Shown here: in pieces, positions 6,714 to 11,463 of the stretch
Numbering within the stretch: position 1 is the first letter of the stretch
How the letters are laid out: every line of letters begins with the position of its first letter
Assembly: GCA_005884465.1 (NCBI GenBank)
Contig: VAZH01000062.1
Coordinates: 1 to 11,463 of the forward strand
Origin: Alphaproteobacteria bacterium
Lineage (GTDB): Bacteria; Pseudomonadota; Alphaproteobacteria; Rhizobiales; Xanthobacteraceae
Direction of reading: 5' to 3'
Length of the DNA: 11,463 nucleotides
Translations under genes and position numbers: made by a program
Notes under the pieces: model-generated
Told to the model about the DNA's origin: nothing
Databases searched by the model: none
Seen by the model: the letters and a program-made list of their open reading frames with translations, nothing else

Positions 6714-7592
6714 ATGCACATCGTTTGCCCCCATTGTACAACGTCCTATGCCATCGATTTGGCCACCTTGGGCGCGGCAGGCCGTACCGTCCGGTGCTCC
6801 CGTTGCAAGGAAGTCTGGCTGGCGCGGCCGGAGGATGCGGCCGAGGTCAAGGCTTCGGCACCTGCGATGGCGGAAGCCGGCCACCTGGCCGCGAATGCGG
6901 ACGCCGCCGCGGAATGGAACGCTCTCGCACGCGAACACGACAGCGGGGCCCAGCAAATCCCGGTCGTCGATAGCCCCTCGATATCAGCCGACTGGCCGGC
7001 TGACGGCGAGGGCTCGTCACGCCTTGTTGGGCGCGACTGGCCGTCGATATCCCGGCACAATAGGGAGGGCGCCGGGGCGGCGCGGCAACACCAGGCCTGG
7101 TTCCAGAAGCTTTTAAGACCACAGGCGCGGCTTCGCCCGCCGGGCAAGCCATTTATCAGTCTCCCTACCATCTGCGCCGCCATGGGCGCGCTGGTGCTGG
7201 CGCTGGTGATCTGGCGCGGCGACGTGGTGCGGCTCATGCCGCAGGCCGCCGCATTCTACAAGCTGGTCGGCCTTGAGGTGAATGCGCGCGGCCTCTCCTT
7301 CAAGGATGTGAAGATCACATCCGAAACCATGGAGGGCAAACCGGTGCTGGTAATCGAGGGCGTGATCGTCGGCCTCGCCCGTAAGCCGGTCGAATTGCCG
7401 CGGCTGCGCTTCAGCGTTCGCGACGCGCAGGGCGCCGAGATCTACGCCTGGAATGCGCTGCTGGAGCAAGCCGTGCTCAATCCAGGCGAAAAAGCCTGGT
7501 TCAAGTCACGACTGGCTTCGCCGCCCCCCGAAGGCCGCAATATCGATGTCCGCTTCTTCAGCAAGCGGGACATCGCCGGCGGCAACGTATGA
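6714..7592 (+). CDS. MJ0042-type zinc-ribbon membrane protein of unknown function
   Basis: The 292-residue protein begins with a zinc ribbon: CPHC (Cys5, Cys8) and CSRC (Cys28, Cys31), framing the MJ0042 pattern that ends in CKEVW. Residues 40-147 are Ala/Gly/Ser-rich and probably disordered. A single hydrophobic helix spans about 148-167, followed by a folded C-terminal part (170-290) resembling the DUF3426-type domain found behind such ribbons. The likely topology is ribbon in the cytosol and C-terminal domain in the periplasm. The start is ATG 6714, with GGAG nine bases upstream; an in-frame GTG at 6699 would place that GGAG inside the gene. It is divergent from ftsE, and a response regulator gene follows after 40 bases on the same strand. 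The family name is fairly safe; the role is unknown. Confidence 0.85.
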   Translation: MHIVCPHCTTSYAIDLATLGAAGRTVRCSRCKEVWLARPEDAAEVKASAPAMAEAGHLAANADAAAEWNALAREHDSGAQQIPVVDSPSISADWPADGEGSSRLVGRDWPSISRHNREGAGAARQHQAWFQKLLRPQARLRPPGKPFISLPTICAAMGALVLALVIWRGDVVRLMPQAAAFYKLVGLEVNARGLSFKDVKITSETMEGKPVLVIEGVIVGLARKPVELPRLRFSVRDAQGAEIYAWNALLEQAVLNPGEKAWFKSRLASPPPEGRNIDVRFFSKRDIAGGNV

Positions 7593-7632
7593 ACAGGGGA
7601 ACGGGACCGCGCTCGCGGAAGATGGATGCTCG

Positions 7633-8007
7633 ATGCCGCGTGTGCTGATCGCCGACGATGAAGTTTCCATGCGCACGCTGGTGGCGCGCGCCATTGCCAT
7701 GGACGGTCACGCCACCGTCACCGCGGAGGACGGCGCCGAAGCGCTGGAGATCCTGGGCCGCGAACCGGGCGCATTCGATCTCTTGCTCACCGATATCCAG
7801 ATGCCGGTGATGGACGGTATCGCGCTGGCGCTGACCGCCGCCCGTGATTTTCCTGATCTGATGATTTTATTGATGACGGGCTTTGCCGATCAGCGCGAGC
7901 GCGCGCACGGCCTCAACGCGATCGTGCACGACGTCATCACCAAGCCGTTTTCAGTGGCCGACATCCGCGCCGCGGTAGCCGCTGCGCTGGCGGCGCGCAA
8001 GGGTTAG
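7633..8007 (+). CDS. Single-domain response regulator, CpdR-like
   Basis: The 124-residue product is a lone receiver domain with no output domain. The acidic pair is Asp8/Asp9 (IADDE), the phosphoacceptor Asp54 (LLTDIQMPVMDG), the switch Thr82 (LLMTGFAD) and Lys104 (ITKPFS). Its short length and the TDIxMPxMDGI and MTGFA segments recall CpdR, which in Caulobacter controls ClpXP proteolysis of cell-cycle proteins through phosphorelay by CckA/ChpT. The orthology is unproven, since rhizobia carry several such regulators. The start is ATG 7633, with a GGA six bases and a GGAAGA 11 bases upstream; the frame is open further 5' but that part overlaps the zinc-ribbon gene. No histidine kinase lies nearby, so the phosphodonor is encoded elsewhere. 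The 40-base spacing suggests co-transcription with the zinc-ribbon gene. Confidence 0.9.
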   Translation: MPRVLIADDEVSMRTLVARAIAMDGHATVTAEDGAEALEILGREPGAFDLLLTDIQMPVMDGIALALTAARDFPDLMILLMTGFADQRERAHGLNAIVHDVITKPFSVADIRAAVAAALAARKG

Positions 8008-8018
8008 CAACTCTCGAC

Positions 8019-8107
8019 TGTCATTGCCGGGCTTGCCCCGGCAATCCATCTTCTTCGAAAAACTCTCATGAAGATGATGGATACGCGGGTCAAGCCCGCG
8101 TATGACA
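8019..8107. repeat. Palindromic intergenic repeat with two inner hairpins
   Basis: The gap between the convergent regulator and TIGR02302 genes holds a nested inverted repeat. The outer arms are TGTCAT (8019-8024) and ATGACA (8102-8107). Each side folds on itself: TGCCGGG-CTTGC-CCCGGCA (8025-8043, 7 perfect pairs) and TACGCGGG-TCAAG-CCCGCGTA (8082-8102, 8 perfect pairs). Between them, ATCCATCTTCTTC (8044-8056) pairs at 12 of 13 positions with the segment 8070-8082, leaving a loop of about 13 bases. The whole can form a branched, three-armed cruciform. From memory, TCATTGCCGGGCTTG...CCGGCAATCCATC elements are very common between Bradyrhizobium-group genes. It may act as a transcription end for both genes. 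Confidence 0.85.
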
Positions 8108-8149
8108 AAGTGTGCCTGTGGCGACGCCTTCAGTATTAAAAATGCCGCG

Positions 8150-10711
8150 CTAATAGTCTTTCAGCAACCGCTCGATGTAATCGAGTTCGATCTGCGGGCG
8201 CTGCGGATCGGAGAGGCGGCGGCGGAGTTCTTCCAGAATGCGGCGAACCCGCTGCACATCGATTTCACCGGGGATCTTCACCGAGTAATCATCGCTGTAT
8301 TCGTGCCCGTGCAGCGGCCGTCCGAGCGGATCGGTGCCATTGGCACCGCTCTGCTGCCGGCCGACGCGATTGCCGGGACCGTCGCCCTGTCCCTCATCGC
8401 CCTGCTGCATCGCCTGCGCGAGACTCTGGGCGCCCTTGCGCAGCGCATCCAGCGCGCGGCCTTGCGAATCCACCGCGCCATCGGCGTTGCCCTCGCCGAG
8501 CTTGCCGCTGGCATCGCCCATCGCGGTATCGGCTTCGCCGAGACCATCCTCGCCCTCGCCTTGCTCGGCATCCTGACCGGGTTGCCCCTGCTGACCCTTC
8601 TCGCCGCGCTGGCCCTGTCCCATGCCGCGCTTGGCAAGCTCCTGCTGCAACTTCTTGAGCCGGTCGCGCAGGCCTTCCTGATCCTGCTGAAGATCGCCCA
8701 TGCTTTGATCGCCCTGCTTGCCGCGCATGCGATCACGCCGCGAATCCTGGCCCTGCTTGAAGGTCTTGTCGCGCAACTGCTGCTGCTTGCGGATCATGTC
8801 GCCAAGTTCGTTGAGCGCCTGCATATCGCCGTCATCGGACTGGCCGGGCTGCGCCATCTGCAGATTTTCCAGCATCTGCTGCAGCTGCTCGAGCAATTGC
8901 CTGGCGGCGTCCTTGTCGCCGGAGCGCGACAGCCGCTCCATGCGCTCGATCATGTTGTTGAGATCCTGCTGGCGCAGCACCCGGGTATTGGGATCGAGCG
9001 GCCGCGCCAGCTGCTGGGGATTGTTGCGCAGCTGCTCGGCGAGCTGGCGCATGAAATTGTCCAGCGCGGCGCGCAGGTTCTCGGTGAGCTTCTTGATCTC
9101 TTCGTCGCTGGCGCCTCGTTCCAGCGCCTGCTTGAGCGCTTCCTGCGCGGCACGCAAGGCCTTGTCCACATCGGTGATGTTGCCATCCTCGATGGTGACC
9201 GCGAGCGCCCACAGGTTGGCGACGACCTCGCGCATCGCGTTGTCGGTGCGGGCGGCCTCCAGCTGCCGCGCGACGCTGAAGAGGCCGAGATAGTGGCCGG
9301 CTTCGGGCGTGAACAATTCCGGCGCGATCATCAGCGCCTCGAGCGCCGCATACACTTGCGAGTTCTGGTTGGCGTCGAGTGCCAGAATGCGGCGCTGCTC
9401 GATCAGCACCCGCGCCAGCGGTTTGGTGAACAGCCGCTCCGGAAGCCGCATGTTGAATGGCTCGCTGCGGCCCTCATTGCCGGCCTCGTCCTTGGCCGTC
9501 AGGGTCAAGGTGACGTCGGCGCCGGCATAGGGATCCTCGCTGAGATCCTTGACCGTCTGTCCAACGCCATTGCGCGTCCGCGCATTCGGAAGCACCAGCG
9601 AAAATTGCGGCGGGTCGAACAAGGGCCGTGGCTCGGTCGAACTTTTCTCGCTCGCGCCTTTCGGCGGCTCACCGGGACGGAGGGCAAAGCGCGCCTGCGC
9701 TTCGGTGACGCCATAATCATCCTCGATCCTGTAGGACATCTGCAGCGAGCCGCGGGCCTGACGTTCCGGGTCTTTCGCAAGCGAGATGGTCGGGGCGCGA
9801 TCGGGGATGGCGCTGAATTTCCATTGCGGCTGACCGGAGGGCGCGCGGACGTGTGCCGTGCCATCGCCGGCGATGGTGAAATGCCGTTCGTTGGTGCCCT
9901 TGGGCGCCTGCTCGGTCGGTACCGCCTCGGTCACACCGCCACCGGCCACGACGTCGAGGGTGCCCCCGCTCGAGCGCACGATCAGCGTAGAGCCCGCCGG
10001 CACCGGCAGCGGTCCCGCGGCGGGTGCCGCGGCTTCCTTGTTCGCCGCCGACAGAATGATCGGCGGCTTGCCGGTATAGACCGGCGGCGTAACCCAGGCA
10101 TCGACCCTGATATTGGCCGGCGACAGTACGCCGTTCCAGTCGAACGCCGCCGCGACGCGCAGCATGCGCTCGTCGCCCGCGGCAACGTAGGCCGCCACCA
10201 TCATCACCGCGACCAGCGCGCGCAGCGCCCAGGGGTCGTGGAACGGAAGCCGCGGCGACGGCAAGCCGGCGCGGATGCGCTTGATCGATGCCAAAGTGCG
10301 TTCGCGTTGCGCCTGCCACAGCGCCAGCGCTACCGGATCCTGGCTCGCAAGCGTATCGGTCAGCGAAGTCGCCGGACGATGGCGGATGCCGGTGCCGCGG
10401 TCGAGCCGGCTTAGCCCCTCTTCGCGGCTCGGCCAGCGAAACCGGACCAGCGGAAACAGCGCGCCCAGCGCCAGCAGCACGAACACTGCGAGGCCGATGG
10501 CGCGGGCAATAAACGGTAGCGCCAGCCACAATCCGGCCCAGGACGCCACCAGAAACAGTCCGACGACGGTGCATAACCGCGCCAGATGCGGCCAGCTTCG
10601 CTCCCAGGCGATCGCGTATTTTGCCCGCTGCAGGGCCTGCGTCAGCTTAAGCCGCGAAACGGCATCCGGGTCGCGCGCTGGCTCTGACGGGTCGGGGGTG
10701 GCGCCGCTCAA
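8150..10711 (-). CDS. Large TIGR02302/DUF4175-type membrane protein, function unknown
   Basis: The product is about 853 residues long. Its layout is a cytosolic N-terminus, two hydrophobic segments (about 46-68 and 71-91), a stretch of about 70 residues, a third hydrophobic segment (about 162-179), and then a long soluble part, presumably periplasmic. That part has a strand-rich, Ig-like half (200-425, with a proline-rich WVTPPVYTGKPP segment), a helical Gln-rich half with coiled-coil character (430-695), a Gly/Gln/Glu low-complexity linker (697-745), and a C-terminal block with DVQRVRRILEELRRR and ELDYIERLLKDY. This matches the TIGR02302 family of alphaproteobacteria as I remember it. No catalytic motif is visible. 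There is no ATG before residue 168; the start is TTG 10709-10711 with GGAG (10718-10721) six bases upstream, and a TTG directly before it is the alternative. It is divergent from the decarboxylase-family gene. Confidence 0.87.
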   Translation of the reverse strand: MSGATPDPSEPARDPDAVSRLKLTQALQRAKYAIAWERSWPHLARLCTVVGLFLVASWAGLWLALPFIARAIGLAVFVLLALGALFPLVRFRWPSREEGLSRLDRGTGIRHRPATSLTDTLASQDPVALALWQAQRERTLASIKRIRAGLPSPRLPFHDPWALRALVAVMMVAAYVAAGDERMLRVAAAFDWNGVLSPANIRVDAWVTPPVYTGKPPIILSAANKEAAAPAAGPLPVPAGSTLIVRSSGGTLDVVAGGGVTEAVPTEQAPKGTNERHFTIAGDGTAHVRAPSGQPQWKFSAIPDRAPTISLAKDPERQARGSLQMSYRIEDDYGVTEAQARFALRPGEPPKGASEKSSTEPRPLFDPPQFSLVLPNARTRNGVGQTVKDLSEDPYAGADVTLTLTAKDEAGNEGRSEPFNMRLPERLFTKPLARVLIEQRRILALDANQNSQVYAALEALMIAPELFTPEAGHYLGLFSVARQLEAARTDNAMREVVANLWALAVTIEDGNITDVDKALRAAQEALKQALERGASDEEIKKLTENLRAALDNFMRQLAEQLRNNPQQLARPLDPNTRVLRQQDLNNMIERMERLSRSGDKDAARQLLEQLQQMLENLQMAQPGQSDDGDMQALNELGDMIRKQQQLRDKTFKQGQDSRRDRMRGKQGDQSMGDLQQDQEGLRDRLKKLQQELAKRGMGQGQRGEKGQQGQPGQDAEQGEGEDGLGEADTAMGDASGKLGEGNADGAVDSQGRALDALRKGAQSLAQAMQQGDEGQGDGPGNRVGRQQSGANGTDPLGRPLHGHEYSDDYSVKIPGEIDVQRVRRILEELRRRLSDPQRPQIELDYIERLLKDY

Positions 10712-10881
10712 CAAACTCTCCGGGTTCTTCGAAACAGCACTCTAGCACAACGGCGGCAATGAGGCACCCGTTCCGGAGCGGTATCCCGCACGTGGAAATA
10801 CGCATAACACGAAGGCGTGACTGCACCGCCGCGACCTCGTAACGTCGGCCATCGGACCATCAGGGACCTCAAGGAAAGATC
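10712..10881. promoter_or_regulatory. Divergent intergenic region between TIGR02302 and decarboxylase-family genes
   Basis: These 170 bases hold the ribosome site of each gene: GGAG (10718-10721, minus) and AAGGA (10871-10875, plus). Both promoters must lie here, but I see no convincing -35/-10 pair in either direction and no strong palindrome. No small gene is supported. Confidence 0.4.
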
Positions 10882-11262
10882 ATGGACAAGAAAACGCACG
10901 ACAAGGGGCTGGAAATTCGTAAAGCCGTGCTGGGCGAGGCCTACGTCTCAAACGCGCTCAAGAACGCCGACGATTTCAACAAGCCGTTTCAGGAACTGGT
11001 CACCGAATACTGCTGGGGCGCGGTATGGGGCCGGGAGGAATTGCCGCGCAAGACCCGCAGCATGCTCAATCTGGCGATGATCTCTATACTGAACCGGCCG
11101 CATGAATTGCGCGTGCATATCAAGGGCGCGCTGGTCAACGGCGTGACCAAGGACGAGATTCGCGAAATCTTCATGCAGGTGGCGATCTATGCCGGCGTGC
11201 CCGCCGGCGTCGACAGTTTTCGCATCGCGCGCGAAGTGTTCGCGGAGTTGGACAAGGTCTGA
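10882..11262 (+). CDS. Carboxymuconolactone decarboxylase family protein
   Basis: The 126-residue protein is close in length and layout to PcaC, 4-carboxymuconolactone decarboxylase of the protocatechuate branch of the beta-ketoadipate pathway. Recognisable blocks are KGLEIRKAVLG (8-18), EYCWGAVWGREELPRKTRSM (42-61), HELRVHIKGALVNGVTKDEI (74-93) and IYAGVPAGVDSFRIA (102-116). The only Cys is residue 44, so the CxxC redox pair of AhpD-type peroxidase members is absent, which argues for decarboxylase- or hydrolase-like chemistry. The start is ATG 10882 with AAGGA six bases upstream. No other pca genes are visible, so a true PcaC role is uncertain. The next gene on the same strand is a beta-hydroxyacid dehydrogenase type, but a repeat pair separates them. 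Confidence 0.85.
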   Translation: MDKKTHDKGLEIRKAVLGEAYVSNALKNADDFNKPFQELVTEYCWGAVWGREELPRKTRSMLNLAMISILNRPHELRVHIKGALVNGVTKDEIREIFMQVAIYAGVPAGVDSFRIAREVFAELDKV

Positions 11263-11274
11263 GGGTCTCAAACC

Positions 11275-11316
11275 CTCATGGTGAGGAGGCGCTCTTGCGC
11301 CGTCTCGAACCATGAG
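11275..11316. repeat. Hairpin repeat unit 1 (inverted relative to unit 2)
   Basis: This 42-base palindromic unit begins 12 bases after the decarboxylase-family stop. The outer stem pairs CTCATGGT with ACCATGAG (11275-11282 and 11309-11316). The inner hairpin is GGCGC-TCTT-GCGCC (11288-11301). Its reverse complement aligns with unit 2 over nearly the whole length, so the two are opposite-facing copies of one element. It may serve as transcription end for the upstream gene. Confidence 0.8.
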
Positions 11317-11337
11317 GCCGGCGAAGATTGTTCAAAC

Positions 11338-11380
11338 TTCATCCTTCGAGACGGCCGCGAAGCGGCCTCCTCAGGATGAG
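11338..11380. repeat. Hairpin repeat unit 2
   Basis: This unit lies 21 bases after unit 1. The outer stem pairs TCATCCT (11339-11345) with AGGATGA (11373-11379), and the inner hairpin is GGCCGC-GAA-GCGGCC (11353-11367). Sequence between the stems (TCGAGACGG on the left, CTCCTC on the right) is shared with the reversed unit 1. The CATCCTTCGAGACG...CTCCTCAGGATGAG pattern is familiar from Bradyrhizobium-group intergenic DNA; that is from memory. Confidence 0.8.
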
Positions 11381-11415
11381 GACCGTTTCCGAAGATTCGC
11401 TAGGGATAAACCATC

Positions 11416-11463
11416 ATGGACATCGGATTCATCGGCCTGGGGAAAATGGGCTTGCCCATGGCC
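11416..11463 (+). CDS. 3-hydroxyisobutyrate dehydrogenase-type NAD(P)-dependent oxidoreductase, N-terminal 16 codons
   Basis: The window ends after 16 codons. The visible start, MDIGFIGLGKMGLPMA, is the dinucleotide-binding loop GxGxMGxxMA typical of the beta-hydroxyacid dehydrogenases (3-hydroxyisobutyrate, tartronate semialdehyde and related NAD(P) enzymes). The start is ATG 11416, with AGGGA about nine bases upstream. The substrate cannot be inferred from this fragment, and the family call rests on one short motif, though a distinctive one. Membership of an operon with the decarboxylase-family gene is doubtful because the two hairpin repeats lie between. Confidence 0.75.
   Translation, partial: MDIGFIGLGKMGLPMA

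Noticed and set aside
7453..7632. N-terminal extension of the response regulator
   Set aside because: It overlaps the zinc-ribbon gene in another frame, and the receiver fold starts directly at ATG 7633 (MPRVLIADDE).
8102..10414. A 770-codon open frame on the plus strand, opposite the TIGR02302 gene
   Set aside because: It is a shadow of the high-GC antisense gene: the translation is Leu/Ala/Arg-rich with no recognisable domain, it begins inside the palindromic repeat, and there is no ribosome site. The minus-strand protein has clear family structure.
11275..11380. CRISPR-like array
   Set aside because: There are only two units, in opposite directions, with no spacer series and no cas genes; hairpin repeats explain it.

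Overview
The window looks like a chromosomal, core-genome segment of a GC-rich alphaproteobacterium of the Bradyrhizobium / Rhodopseudomonas / Nitrobacter group. This rests on remembered similarity of the proteins (DUF2125, the short ChaC-like protein, FtsE/FtsX, the 850-residue TIGR02302-type protein) and on short palindromic intergenic repeats typical of that group. I see no phage, transposon, integrase, tRNA, rRNA or CRISPR array, and no sharp change in base or codon use that would suggest recent transfer.

Layout from left to right. (1) Bases 1-1243, plus strand: the 3' end of a histidinol-phosphate/aromatic aminotransferase gene (hisC type) whose stop overlaps the GTG start of a prephenate/arogenate dehydrogenase gene (tyrC type). 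These two form a tyrosine/phenylalanine or histidine biosynthesis unit. (2) Bases 1244-3345: a palindromic repeat lies between the convergent tyrC and DUF2125 genes. The DUF2125 gene (minus) is divergent from a ChaC-like gamma-glutamylcyclotransferase gene (plus). (3) Bases 3336-6539, minus strand: an envelope operon read ftsE, ftsX, YdcF/ElyC-type DUF218 gene, plsC-type acyltransferase gene, with short gaps or overlaps. Its end meets the ChaC-like gene across only 8 bp, where a compact hairpin could end transcription from both sides. (4) Bases 6714-8007, plus strand: a membrane protein with an N-terminal MJ0042-type zinc ribbon, then a single-domain CpdR-like response regulator. (5) Bases 8019-8107: a second palindromic repeat, between convergent genes. 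(6) Bases 8150-10711, minus strand: a very large TIGR02302/DUF4175-type membrane protein of unknown function. (7) Bases 10882-11463, plus strand: a carboxymuconolactone decarboxylase family protein, an inverted pair of hairpin repeats, and the first 16 codons of a 3-hydroxyisobutyrate dehydrogenase-type oxidoreductase.

How the genes fit together: FtsE and FtsX form the ABC-type divisome complex that controls septal peptidoglycan hydrolysis. The two genes after them act, by family, on envelope carbohydrate metabolism and on phosphatidic acid synthesis, so the operon looks like a division/envelope unit. The zinc-ribbon protein and the response regulator are read away from ftsE, and no histidine kinase is encoded beside the regulator. 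Two genes (ftsE and the TIGR02302 gene) appear to start at TTG, each with a well-placed GGAG. I found no clearly new defence or mobile system. The points most worth a second look are the repeat families with compensatory base changes, the uncharacterised TIGR02302 protein, the zinc-ribbon/regulator pair, and an acyltransferase with HX4E in place of HX4D.
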